From contig CAUYUJ010018893.1 of NCBI GenBank assembly GCA_963575745.1, positions 466,694-530,693 of the forward strand: a stretch of 64,000 nt of DNA, written 5' to 3'. The notes below the pieces were generated by a model. That model was not told the DNA's origin. It searched no databases and saw only the letters and a list, made by a program, of their open reading frames with translations. Below, piece by piece: positions 10,620 to 21,400 of the stretch. This DNA comes from Prorocentrum cordatum. Lineage: Eukaryota > Sar > Dinophyceae > Prorocentrales > Prorocentraceae. The position numbers and the translations under genes were made by a program. Within the stretch, counting starts at the first letter, position 1, and every line of letters begins with the position of its first letter.

Positions 10620-10838
10620 GCACGGTATATGAGCAATTTTCCAGAGTCGTGCGTGCACACTGGGGAGGCAGGGGCTGCATGCATTTAGACCGGGGTATTG
10701 CTTCTCTGCATCTCGGGAGTGTATATATGAAGTGCGCGGGAGTGGCAAAACAAAATGTTCCAAATAATGAGACCACCTGGTCTGTGGGTGTATGTGCCCC
10801 ACAAACTGGTTAGTGAGTTTCAGTTGTCCTATAATGTT
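10620..10838. other. Spacer, no feature recognised
   Basis: Unique-looking sequence after gene C. It ends with GTGAGTTTCAGTTGTCCTAT, a segment that recurs at about 12,313 and 12,795 as a boundary of the next two arrays. Confidence 0.5.
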
Positions 10839-10839
10839 T

Positions 10840-12300
10840 TTTTCTCTCATGCTTATCATATGTGTCATGTGCAATATGTATCATATATAACAAATGCATG
10901 TGTCCGAAATTTGCCCCCAAAATGTGATCAATTGTTGTGTGTCTTTGTCTCATGTCTATCACATCATGTGCAATCTGTATCATATATAAGAAGTGCATGT
11001 GTCCGAAATTTGCCCCAAAAATGTGACCAACTGTTGTGTGTCTTTGTCTCATGTCTATCATATGTGCCATGTGCAATATGTATCATATATAGCAAGTGCA
11101 TGTGGGCGAAATTTGCCCCAAAAATGTGACCAACTGTTGTGTGTCTTTGTCTGAGGTCTAGCATATGTATCATGTGCAATATGTATCATATATACCAAAT
11201 GCATGTGTCTGAATTTTGCCCCAAAATGTGACCAACTGTTGTGTGTCTTTGTCTCATGTCTATCATATGTATCATGTCAATATGACTCATATATGACAAA
11301 TGCATGTGTCTGAAATTTGCCACAAAAATGTGACCAACAGTTGTGTGCTTTTGTCTCATGTCTATCATATCATGTGCAATATGTATCATATATAACAAAT
11401 GCATGTCCCCGAAATTTGCCCCAACAATGTGACCAACTGTTTTGTGTCTTTGTCTCATGTCTAATATATTCATGTGCAAAATGTATCATGCATAACAAAT
11501 GCATGAGGCCGAAATGTGCTCCAAAAATGTGACCAACTGTTGTGCGTCTTTGTCTCATGTCTATCATATGTATCATGTCAATATGTATCATGTATGACAA
11601 ATGCGTGATTCTGAAATTTGCACCAAAAAATGTGATCAACTGTTGTGTGTATAACAAATGCATTGTGTTGCCTCAAAAATGTGACCAACAGTTGTGTGTC
11701 TTTGTCTCCTGTCTATCATATCATGTGCAATATGTATTATGTATGACAAATGCATGTCCCCGAAATTGGCCCCACAAATGTGACCAACTGTTGTGTGTCT
11801 TGATCTCATGTCTAATCTATTCATGTGCCATATGTATCACAATAAGGAATGTATGAGGCCGAAATTTGCCCCAAAAATGTGACCAACTGTTGTGTGTCTT
11901 TATCCCATGACTATCATATGTATCATGTGCAATATGTATCATGTATGACAAATGCGTGTTTCTGAAATTTGCACCAAAAATGTGATCAACTGTTGTGTGT
12001 TTTTGTCTTAGGTCTATCAGATGTATCATGTGCAATATGTATCATATTTAACAAAGGCATGTGTACGAAATTTGCCCCAACAATGTGACCAACTGTTGTG
12101 TGTCTTAGTCTCATGTCCAGGAAATCAATGGCAATATGTATCATCTATATCAAATGCATGAGTCTGAAATTTGTCCCAAAAATGTGACCAACTGTTGTGT
12201 GTCTTTGTCTCATGTCTATCATATGTATCATGTGCAATATGTACCATATATAACAAATGCATGTGTCAGAAATTTGATCCAGAAATGTGACAATATGTTG
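10840..12300 (+). repeat. About 100-bp AT-rich satellite, about 14 units
   Basis: The landmark ATGTGACCAACTG recurs at 10922, 11021, 11124, 11226, 11328, 11427, 11527, 11630, (half unit) 11679, 11778, 11877, 11980, 12083, 12182 and 12285: spacings of 99-103 bp. Each unit contains TTTGTCTCATGTCTATCATA, CATATATAACAAATGCATG and GAAATTTGCCCCAAAAATG. Related units occur at 4035-4258 (gene A intron 2), 9395-9435, 9655-9690 and 20041-20155. Confidence 0.92.
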
Positions 12301-12306
12301 ACTAAC

Positions 12307-12820
12307 CTGCTTGTGAGTGTGAGTTGTCCTATCAGTGTGAGAACCCCGTTTTGAAACACGAGCCGCCCTCAACCTCATCCTCCCTCTCTGGCCCCCCCCA
12401 GCCCCTAGAGGCCGCGGGCCCCGCCTCTCACGGCGCCCCCCTTCGGGTCCCTCCAGTGCGCCCCATCGGGAACTCAAGCGAGAGCACTGTTTTGAAACAG
12501 GAGCCCCCCTCAACCTAATCCTCCGTGCCCTCTCTGGTCCCCCCCAGCCCCTAGAGGCTTCGGGCCCCGCCTCTCACGGCGCCTCTCCTCGGGTCCCTCC
12601 AGAGCGCCCCATCGGGAACTCAAGCGAGAATCCCGTTTTGAAACAGGCCTCCCTCAACCTTATCCCCCTGGCCCACCCCGGCCCCCAGAGGCCTCGGGCC
12701 CCGCCTCTCACGGCGCCTCCCCTTGGGTCCCTCCAGAGTGCCTCATCGGGAACTCTTGTTTTGAAACAGGAGCCGCCATCAACCTCACCTGCTTGTGAGA
12801 TTGAGTTGTCTGATCAGTTT
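12307..12820. repeat. About 141-bp GC-rich tandem repeat flanked by direct repeats
   Basis: The landmark GTTTTGAAAC occurs at 12348, 12489, 12635 and 12758 (spacings 141, 146, 123). Units contain CCCCTAGAGGC and CATCGGGAACTC. The block is bounded by CCTGCTTGTGAG...GAGTTGTC at about 12307 and again at about 12790, as if inserted within a duplicated target. Confidence 0.8.
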
Positions 12821-12886
12821 GACACATGTATGTGCTTCGTTTCCGTTCGTATGGACTTTGGCACTTTCCCACAGCATTATGTGTGT

Positions 12887-12908
12887 GCCTTAGCCATTGG
12901 GGCCCCAG
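12887..12908 (+). other. Degenerate relict spliced leader before gene D
   Basis: Matches DinoSL at 16 of 22 positions with TAGCCATT intact, 59 nt upstream of the gene D ATG. A good acceptor-like CTTTCCCACAG ends at 12874. Weaker than the relics before A and B but in the same relative place. Confidence 0.45.
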
Positions 12909-12966
12909 TCGTATATTGCTTTTCGTATCTCTTTCCATATTTGCACGCGCGTCTGTATCGTTGGCA

Positions 12967-14110
12967 ATGGCAGGGCAGTGGGACGAACAGACTGGGGAGC
13001 ATATCCCATCCAACGAGGAGGTGGCCGAGGGTATGAGGCGCTGGTCTGTGTCACCCGGCGGGGGCGGATTGGTATTCCAATGGCTCGAGGCTCAGGAGAG
13101 ACAACAGTACCACATAGCTAGGGGGGTGGCCGCTCACTCTTCGAGCTGGTGGTTCCTTCCGGGCATGCCTCCAGAGAGTGCCTGGGACGAGGTGCCACCA
13201 GCTCGAGGGGGAGGCGCGGCCACCCCCTTAGCTGGTGGTATTGGTATTTTTTCTCTCCTGAAAGGTGCTGCGCGAGACCGCGTGGTTCGCGACCGCAGTG
13301 TATTTTCCGTGTATGTGGCAGGGGCTCACGGGTGTATGCCTGTGTGTGTCGACCGCGGAGAGCACGCGCCGTTCAAAGGAGAACGGTATGGTCGAGAACC
13401 AGCGGCGTATGGGAGGCATCGAGACCCCAGAGTGGATGGCGTTCGCTGTATACTTCTACCCTGGCTTGGTATTCGGCAACTTTGATGGTTTCAAAGGTCC
13501 AGCCGCGCAGTATCTGGGCACACTTGCGGAAGTATTCAATCGGCTGTGCACCCAAGCTGGTATAGCGAACTGGAGTTCGCACGTATTCGTCCGACCCGGC
13601 GGCTGGGTGTATGCTGGCTTGCGCAGGCTGTTGCAGCTCCTGCGTATTCACGTGCATTCCGAGGTGGTATCAGGTCTGTCATACAGGCGCATGGCGAGCC
13701 TGGATGTATTTGTGGCAACACACACGGCGTCCATGGGCATGGAGCCGCCATGTATGGCTCTGTGGAATGCCTCCCACGACGTCAAGGATGGTATCACCTT
13801 GTTCCCGAAGCAGGATCATTGGTGGCACATGCCTGTATGGCGTTCTTTCGGGCAGTCCGAGTATGGGAATGTCATGGATTACCGTGTGGATCTGGGTATG
13901 CCGGCGCATGTCCAGGGCGTCCTGGCGGCATTGGCGCCCCACGGACGCACGGGCGACGTGTCCGCGAGGAGGCGTATCGGCACCATGCTGGGACACTTGG
14001 CCCCTGATGTATGGGTGCCAGGAGCGCAGCTTGCAGTATTGCGCCCGATGCGTGCCATTAGGGACAGGCGCATGCCAGAAGACGATGAGCACACAGACTC
14101 GTCTCTTTAG
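12967..14110 (+). CDS. Uncharacterised protein, about 356 aa, two exons (gene D)
   Basis: Proposed exons are 12967-13191 and 13265-14110; splicing a 73-nt intron joins AWDE to VLRETAWF in frame. Without splicing, both flanking frames end in stops. The product begins MAGQWDEQTGEH and ends HTDSSL. It is rich in Trp, Met and aromatic residues (FVRPGGWVYAG, KQDHWWHMPVW) and has a basic stretch near the end. No known domain recognised. GTAT-word density is as in genes A-C, and the excess stops with this gene, so D looks like the last member of the unit. Confidence 0.62.
13192..13264 (+). other. Intron of gene D (GT-AG, 73 nt)
   Basis: Donor CGAG/GTGCCA, acceptor CTGAAAG/GTGCTG, so AGGTGC stands at both ends. 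A pyrimidine tract (TATTTTTTCTCTCC) precedes the acceptor. AGCTGGTGGT also occurs both upstream in exon 1 (13145) and inside the intron (13232). Confidence 0.65.
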
Positions 14111-14149
14111 TATGCTTCCAGAGCACGTATGCGTCCGCCTCGCCTTGTC

Positions 14150-14445
14150 CTGCTGCTGCTCCTCCTCCTCCTCCTCCGGCGGGGCACCCGTGGGGACAAC
14201 CGTCGGGACCACCATCGGAACAACCATCGCGGCAACCATGGGGACAACCGTCGGGACAACGATCGGGACAACCACAACCATCAGGACAACCGTCGGGACA
14301 ACCATCGGGACCATCGGGACAACGATCGGGACCACCATCGGGGCAACCATCGGGAGAACCATCGGAACAACAATCGGGACAATCATCGGGACACTCATCG
14401 CGACAATTATCGGGACAACCACAACCATCAGGACCTCCAACCAGA
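14150..14445. repeat. GGGACAACCATC 12-bp minisatellite
   Basis: About 20 imperfect copies after a short TCC run. The same repeat recurs at 19,895-20,030. Confidence 0.85.
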
Positions 14446-14738
14446 GAGAGGTAGTCACGTGTATTTCGTCGACGAGTGAGCCAGTATTGCACATTGAGGC
14501 CGGAACGAGAACCACAGAACAAGAATGAGCATATATCGTCTCACAACAACGGAAACAAGTCCTGTGGTATGCTGGCGCCACGCACGTGATACCAGTCAAA
14601 ATAAGGGTCTTGGCTTGTGTGGTACAGAAACGTTAAAACGTCGGAAAACGGTACACGTGCCCATTGTTGGAACAGGGGTATAAGTCGTATACTAAGCTAG
14701 TTTCCACAAGATGTTACCACAAGAAGTCATTGTAACCA
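14446..14738. other. Spacer, no feature recognised
   Basis: No ORF, repeat or motif I can support. Confidence 0.4.
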
Positions 14739-14938
14739 TGCGCCAGTGTAGTAGCCAAGGTCGTCCGCAGGCCACGAAGTGAAGTGTCCGAACGTCATAG
14801 GGCGGGAAGCTGGGTGTGGGTGGTGGCGAAGAGTCGTTTGGAAATTTGGTAGAGCTTGAACCGGCCCCCCCACAAAGTGGGGGTATTGCCCGCCTCCTAT
14901 GAAAACCCTGGCACTGGTGAGAACGGAGTGTCCCCCAG

Positions 14939-14969
<31 letters not shown>

Positions 14970-15381
14970 GTTGTTGTTGTTGTTGTTGTTGAACATTATT
15001 TATTCTAAAGAATAATTATTGTTGGGCCCCCTGGTGCACGCCCCCCCTGCGCCGCCTAGGCCGCAGCTACATTTTCATCATTTTCGTGAGGAAGCCTCAG
15101 GTAAAACGATGTGATCCAGATCCGGTTGTTTTGTTGTAATCCGTTTTCCCTTGCAAAAAACACTATAAAATGACATTTCTTGTTCTAATATAATCAAATT
15201 TCAAGAATCCCTTGCAAAAAATAAGGTAAAGTGGACATTCGCGCGCGCAAGACGAAATCCTTCCAAAAGCTTAGTGTTCGGAGCGATTTTAACATAAAAA
15301 CATCAAAAAACCAATGGTTTTTCAACAAAAAAATGTCAAAATCTCATCCCGCGCGCTCTTGCGGATTCGTAGGAAACCCAA
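14739..15381. mobile_element. Composite element, copy 1: L segment, (TTG)n, R segment
   Basis: L (about 14,741-14,938; GTAGTAGCC...AGAACGGAGTGTCCCC) is followed by (TTG)n and R (about 14,988-15,381). R starts with TTATTCTAAAGAATAA, a 6-bp stem with 4-nt loop, and ends GGATTCGTAGGAAACCCAAC. L recurs at 15,554 and 20,253; R recurs nearly unchanged at 19,496-19,890. The fixed order with a microsatellite between suggests a non-autonomous dispersed element. No transposase. Confidence 0.7.
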
Positions 15382-15550
15382 CACTTTTTAAACATTTCTG
15401 TCAAACGGGCTTTTGCGAGCAACTTTTTCGAACTTCTGCGACAACGGTTGCGCACCTGCCAGGGCCATCATCCCTGTCAAATAATACCATGCGGGACACA
15501 TTCGTTTTTTCTTCGCGCGCGCACGCCGTCGTCGTCGGCCGCGGGGCCCT
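15382..15550. other. Spacer, no gene
   Basis: Unique sequence with a GCGCGC-rich patch near 15,515. Nothing supportable. Confidence 0.4.
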
Positions 15551-15779
15551 GAATAGTAGCCACGGTCGTCCGCATGCCACGAAGTGAAGTGTCCGAACGT
15601 CATAGGGCGGGAAGCTGGGTGTGGGTGGTGGCGAAGAGTCGTTTGGAAATTTGGTAGAGCTTGAACCGGCCCCCCCACAAAGTGGGGGTATTGCCCGCCT
15701 CCTATGAAAACCCTGGCACTGGTGAGAACGGAGTGTCCCCACGTGCTAGTAATTGTTGTTGTTGTTGTTGTTGTTGTTG

Positions 15780-15819
<40 letters not shown>

Positions 15820-15835
15820 TCGTCGTCGTCTCCTC
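15551..15835. mobile_element. Composite element, copy 2: L segment and (GTT/CGT)n
   Basis: L segment 15,554-15,741 is almost identical to copy 1. It is followed by GTT repeats that change to (CGT)n up to 15,830. The R segment is absent. Confidence 0.7.
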
Positions 15836-15908
15836 ACACGTCTTCGTCATCCTGCTTCTGGTCGGCGTCTTTCGCCTTGCACCTCTGCATCTGCTCATGC
15901 CGCAGCAG

Positions 15909-15974
15909 GCGCTGTACGAGAAGAACAAGCCCGAGATGGAGATAGGCCTCGAGGGCGTGAAGACGGCGCTCAAG
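15909..15974 (+). CDS. Exon a of dispersed coiled-coil gene
   Basis: Encodes ALYEKNKPEMEIGLEGVK and then TALK. This matches my memory of an abundant dinoflagellate coiled-coil family in which a (Y)xxNKxxxExGLxGVxxALK segment precedes VLRDYYA. Acceptor GCAGCAG, donor AAG/GTGGCA, phase 0. It is the first of seven colinear exons (15909-15974, 16907-16980, 18207-18303, 25059-25091, 27951-27971, 49010-49056, 60341-60404) that sum to 402 nt, 134 codons. The family has no function known to me. Earlier exons are expected upstream but were not found; genes A-D could lie in an upstream intron, or the gene may be a fragment. Confidence 0.7.
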
Positions 15975-16906
15975 GTGGCAGGAGGAGAAAACAGTGAGAG
16001 CACCAACACCTCCGCAGTCTCGGGCGGACGGCAACGGGGCGGGAGTAGACAGCGGAAGTAGACAGGGGGTGATACAAATGCGCAACTCTCCATCACCTGC
16101 TTGGGCCGCGACGGCATGTTTGAGGGTCCTCGAGGGCCCACTCTAGCCAGCTCATCGGGGGCTCTAAAAAGGGGCCCCGAGGGATGGGCCCCTGAGGGAT
16201 AGGAAAGGGCTTCCAGGTTGAGTAAACCTGCACGGCTCAAGACTTCCTCGATCTAGGGCTCTATGCCTCAGGGAGGTCTAATGCAGCATCGGCCCTATTA
16301 TGTTCGTGGTCGAAAACCAGCCCAATCCGACACACTCCCGCCTCTTTCTGGTTAGTCTTCTGAGATCTGGTCTGCTCTGGTCCCATCCTAGGCTTCATCT
16401 GGGCTAATCCTGCTGAATGGCTGCAACAATCGGACTTAATTATTGTTAGTCGTTCTTTCGACGACCTCCCGGGAGTTGCTTCCCGGCCCTAGTGGGCACC
16501 AGCCGTTTTCATAAGCTTTTTCCTGGAACGTGAAAATAGGGGCAAAGCATTACGCGAAACCGACAAAAAACCGGCCCCAGGAGTCGAACTGGGGAAATGA
16601 ACGGCGCCGGAGCCGGCATCCAAATCGGCAAAAAAAGGCCTTGCTGTTGCCACCGCCGGTGCCGCCTGACCGACACCGCGCGCTTCGCCTTGTCGTTTCC
16701 AGCGCCAGAATTTCTGGACCATCTTGAAAGCATCTTGTTTCATCTGGGCAAATGACACGCACGAACCCAAGCAGAGCACGTGGAAGGACGTCCGAGCGAT
16801 GGCAGGCCACCGGGTTTAATACAGTGCCTAATCTTTCTTACGAGGAGTCCCAAAGGGTTGCTTCCCGACCACCCTTGAAGTGCAGAGCTCGGGCCTTGGC
16901 GGGCAG
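15975..16906 (+). other. Intron a-b, no other gene seen
   Basis: 932 nt, GT-AG. Contains only mixed-composition sequence with polypurine patches. A tRNA T-arm-like stretch near 16,580 is not a tRNA. Confidence 0.55.
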
Positions 16907-16980
16907 GTCCTCAGGGACTACTACGCGTCCGATGACAAGGCGCACTCGTCCGCGGATGGCGCCGCGGCCGGCATCGTCGG
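16907..16980 (+). CDS. Exon b of dispersed coiled-coil gene
   Basis: Encodes VLRDYYASDDKAHSSADGAA followed by AGIVG. The LRDYYA...GAAxGIVG core is the most recognisable segment of the family and follows directly on exon a. Acceptor GGGCAG/GTCCTC. Donor CGG/GCTCCG, a GC donor, with GGCTCC repeated at the next acceptor. Phase 0 in, phase 2 out. Confidence 0.78.
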
Positions 16981-18206
16981 GCTCCGCAGGGGCGGGCGGG
17001 GCTTGGTGGCTTGGGCTGGCCTTGATCAGGAGAAAACAGCACAGAAACAGCATGACTCGTCGATGTCCAGGGGAATGCGGAAAATGTGGGGAGTGGATGG
17101 GAAGAGGACCATCCAGAGGATGTGGAACATTGTGTGGAGTCCTGGGATTTGTGTCTATTTGTCTGCACCTCCCCGGGCTCTTTTACTTTAGGTGCAACGT
17201 TCATGAACAGATCACGACGTCGGGGGTCTGGGGAGGGCCCCCTAGGGATGGGCCCTGGGACGAGTGGCCTCAAGCATCGATGCGTCAGCTTGGGACCCTC
17301 TTCCTGTCCTGAGGTCCGGGCCAACGTCACGGGGGGGGGGGATCGGCTCACGGGGGGGGGGGATGCCTCGACCCGAGTCGCCCTCTGCTCGCCAGTGCAA
17401 TGAGGGTCCGAGGCCCACCCCGCCCAGGAACGTTCCGATCCGCCATCCGGCGCCTATCACCGATCAGTCTGCGATCTATTACGATCTGTTGCCGATTCCA
17501 GGTCTGTGCTTCCCCCCCCCGAGCCGGGTCCCCTTTTCCTGACGTTGCCCCTCTGGCCTGGAAGTCCCAGGGGCCGCTGGGGGTGGGGGGGGCGACCGCT
17601 CGGGCGGGGGGGACGGCTTGTGGATGCGAAACGCACAGCCTGCCCTTTCGACCTGCCGCCAGGGGCGACAGAGAAGAGTTGTTCATAAGGAAAAGAATTG
17701 GAGGAGGAGGAAGAACATGCATGAGGACGACGGCGAAAGACAAGGGGCAAGGCACGAGGGAGAAAAGGAGCAGTGAGGAAGAGGCAGGGAGATATGCCGG
17801 AGTGGGCCCTGTCAGCAAGCGTGAACAGGCCTCGCTCACGCTTCATGTTCTCAGGGATCTCATGATCATGTGTGCCGACTGTCCTCCCGTGCTTCGTGCG
17901 CGCGTTGTCGCGCCGTTGGCTTGGAACTGATGTTGCTGTTGGCCTCACGCCGAGCAACAGAACTACGGGTGTGTGTGTGTGGAATTCCTGGATCGTCGCT
18001 GGACTTCCTGGCGCGCGGTGCGCGCGTGTGGCAGCGCCGTGGGCGCCTCCAGTGGGGTCCAGCGGCGATCGAAGAAATCCGCGCGGACCTCCGACAGTTT
18101 ATGCAGATGCCCAATTGTTGTTCCTATACCATGGTCGGTAGATCGGAGAGCCGGCAGTCAGCAGTTGGATCTGGGGGACCATGAAGCCAAAAATTGACCT
18201 GCCGAG
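16981..18206 (+). other. Intron b-c (GC-AG) with fold-back element
   Basis: 1,226 nt. Two poly-G runs near 17,332 and 17,352 and the fold-back at 17,981-18,080 are the only structures seen. Confidence 0.55.
17981..18080. repeat. Fold-back element, copy 1
   Basis: Left arm 17,981-18,011 and right arm 18,049-18,080 are imperfect reverse complements (about 25 of 31 pair; core GATCGYCGCTGGAC) around a loop of about 37 nt. The right arm and its 3' flank (GCGCGGACCTCCGACAGTTT) recur at 57,313-57,375 and 61,683-61,740. Confidence 0.7.
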
Positions 18207-18303
18207 GCTCCTAGAGGTGTGCGAGTCCGACTTCTCCAAGAACCTCGCTGAGATCATCTCCACGGAGGAGGCCGCCGTCGCGGAGTACGAGGAGCAGACC
18301 AAG
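18207..18303 (+). CDS. Exon c of dispersed coiled-coil gene
   Basis: After the shared Gly codon it encodes LLEVCESDFSKNLAEIIST followed by EEAAVAEYEEQTK. LLEVxESDFSxxLAE is the family block that follows GIVG. Acceptor CCGAG/GCTCCT, donor ACCAAG/GAGCCC (GA). An in-frame ATG at 18181 exists but lies in the intron by this model. Phase 2 in, phase 0 out. Confidence 0.78.
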
Positions 18304-19389
18304 GAGCCCCGGGTTTGCCTAGAATAATCGGCGCTCAGGACGTTCATGCTTCTTTCGTTGACTCAGAGTTCTTGCCAGGGTCGCCTGCGATCCGACTCGA
18401 TTCGCGGGCTGGACCCACGATTCCGATCCGATTCGGCTTGGGCCGACTCATCGGGTTCGGCTGGGCCTATCGGAGCCGGGCGCGACGATTCGCTTGCGAT
18501 CCGATCCGTTTCCGACCCGATGCGTTTTCTCGATTGGATCCAGCCTGGGCCTGCCTGCTCGCTCCCGTCAGCTCGTGGGGCTGGCGGGGCAGGTGCCGGT
18601 GGGGATCCCCGCAGGGAGGGAGCGTGCGCCTCATCGCAGCCCCTCCCCTCTGCCCGAGGGACGGGTAGGGCGAGGGTTTCGCTTCGGTGCGGCTGGGGCA
18701 CCTCTTCCTCACGCCCCCCCCCACTCGCTGAGAACAGTCGCTGCAGACAGCCAACTCGCCCTCTAGCAGTTCCACACTCGTGTCACTGTGCAAGTGCATG
18801 TTGGAGTTCACGTGCAGCACTGCACGGAGTGTATCGTTTGGCTTGCATTTGTACGTTGCATGCCGCATGCGTGCCTGATTGGATTTCAGTGTTGTTGAGG
18901 TTCCTGAGTTTCCAGCATGGTCGCGCGCCATTTCCAGGTGGGGTGCCAGTGGTTGCCCCTTTTGGCCCACTGCCTCGTGCCAGTCATCTCGGTCTCCTCG
19001 GTCACCCGCGGGGGCGCGAAAGTGATTTGCGCTGTGCGCCTCGCGGTCTGGGCCCGAGAGGCTTCCCTTTGCCATGGTGGCGGTGCTACAGCGCGAGGGC
19101 GCGAAGGTAATTGCGCGTCGCGATGCGCGAAGTTAGGTGACCTGGTCTCCCTTGTTGCTCCTGCTTCCACAGTTGCGGATGCGATGGGAGGGGAACGTGG
19201 AGGGAACTGTGCGGCGTGGCAGGCGCTAGTGGTCGAAGACATCCCCAGGCGGCCCATGCCCACCTGGACACTTGACATTCTGCTCGGGTTGCGGCGCCAA
19301 CGCCTCCTTGAAGGTTATCAGAGAAAGGGGGCCGAGCGGGCATTCATTGTCTATGGGTGTGTGGCTGAAGTGGAGTTCTGTGGCACGGA
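18304..19389. other. Intron sequence without a gene
   Basis: Start of a 6.8-kb intron. 18,395-18,545 is rich in CGATTC/GATCCG words, like 58,570-58,800. A GCGCGAAGTTAGGTGACC segment at about 19,125 has a near copy at 57,803. Confidence 0.5.
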
Positions 19390-19413
19390 CTCTGCTTGCG
19401 TTGTTGTTATTGG

Positions 19414-19465
<52 letters not shown>

Positions 19466-20035
19466 ATTGTTGTTGTTGTTGTCGTTGTTGTTGTTGTTGA
19501 ACATTATTTATTCTAAAGAATAATTTTTGTTGGGCCCCCTGGTGCGCGCCCCCCCTGCGCCGCCTAGGCCGCAGCTACATTTTCATCATTTTCGTGAGGA
19601 AGCCTCAGAAAAGAGGGTGTGTACAGGATCCGGTTGTTTTGTTGTAATCCGCTTTCCCTTGCAAAAAACAATAGAAAATGACATTTCTTGTTCTAATATA
19701 ATCAAATTTCAAGAATCCCTTGCAAAAAATAAGGTAAAGTGGACATTCGCGCGCGCAAGACGAAATCCTTCCAAAACCTTAGTGTTCGCAACGATTTTAA
19801 CATAAAAACATCAAAAAACCAATGGTTTTTCAACAAAAAATTGTCAAAATCTCATCCCGCGCGCTCTTGCGGATTCGTAGGAAACCCAACGCTCGGGACA
19901 GTCATCGGACAAGCACAACCATCAGGACAACCATCGGGACAATCATCGGGACAACGATCGGGACAACCACAACCATCAGGACAACCATCGGGACAACCAT
20001 CGAGACAACCATCGGGACAACCATATCCTCTCTCT
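19390..20035. mobile_element. Composite element, copy 3: (GTT)n, R segment, 12-bp minisatellite
   Basis: (GTT)n 19,390-19,500 is followed by an R segment 19,496-19,890 nearly identical to 14,988-15,381, then GGGACAACCATC repeats to 20,030. Confidence 0.7.
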
Positions 20036-20040
20036 CTTGT

Positions 20041-20245
20041 GTATTCCCACATCCCTCAGGAATTTGCCCTAAAGATGTGATCAACTATCTTGTGAGTACG
20101 TATCATGTGTATCATGTGTATCATGTACCATATGCATCATATGCAACAGATGTTCTGTGGAAGGCTTAACAACTTCTGTGGGTTAACAAGGCTTAACAAC
20201 TTCTGTGGGTGTACGAACGTAGGCTTAACAACTTCTGTGGGTGTG
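20041..20245. repeat. 100-bp satellite unit and three copies of GGCTTAACAACTTCTGTGGG
   Basis: 20,041-20,155 has the blocks of the 10.8-kb satellite (AATTTGCCCTAAAGATGTGA, CATGTGTATCATGTACC). Then a 20-bp word occurs three times at 20,161-20,240. Confidence 0.65.
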
Positions 20246-20252
20246 TACTCCA

Positions 20253-20985
<733 letters not shown>

Positions 20986-20999
20986 AACGAGGCTCCCGC

Positions 21000-21400
21000 T
21001 CGAGCGTTGGCTTGACCCTAAAAGTGCGCCCTTGGAGGCCCAGCTACGACAACAACGGTTCCGGCTCGATACTTTCTCACAAGAAGTTACCGTGAGACAC
21101 CCTGGCCAGAGAGGCCTCCGAACTCAGGAACGGCGCTCTCGCTCGGCATTTCGTAGCAATTCAGCCAAGTTGGCGGGTGCCCAGCCACGACGACAAAGGG
21201 TGCTGCTCGATACTTCGACACGATTTACTCTGAGAGCCCCTGGCCAGGAAGGCCCCCCGAAATCAGGAACGGCGCTCTCGCTCGAGACTTCCCCATGATT
21301 CAGTCAAATTGGTGGAGGCCCACATGCGACGACAAGGGCTTCCGTTCGATACTTCCTCAAGATGTATTCGCAAAGGCCCTTGCCCACCGAGGTTCTGGCG
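21000..21400. repeat. About 137-bp degenerate tandem repeat
   Basis: Units carry GGCGCTCTCGCTCG, CCCAGCCACGACGACAA and GAGAGGCC. The family continues at 23,230-23,480 and 24,000-24,260, so the next array appears inserted into it. Confidence 0.6.

Noticed and set aside
12307-12820. ORFs in the 141-bp GC-rich repeat
   Set aside because: Short, repeat-derived and in changing frames.
16560-16620. tRNA-like T-arm (CCCCAGTTCGACTCCTGGGG on the - strand)
   Set aside because: The loop is 8 nt if the stem pairs, and no matching acceptor, D or anticodon arms are found in the neighbouring 80 nt.
18181-18327. Separate 48-aa gene starting at ATG 18181
   Set aside because: Family similarity starts only at 18,208 after an AG; the upstream residues do not fit, so an exon is the better explanation.
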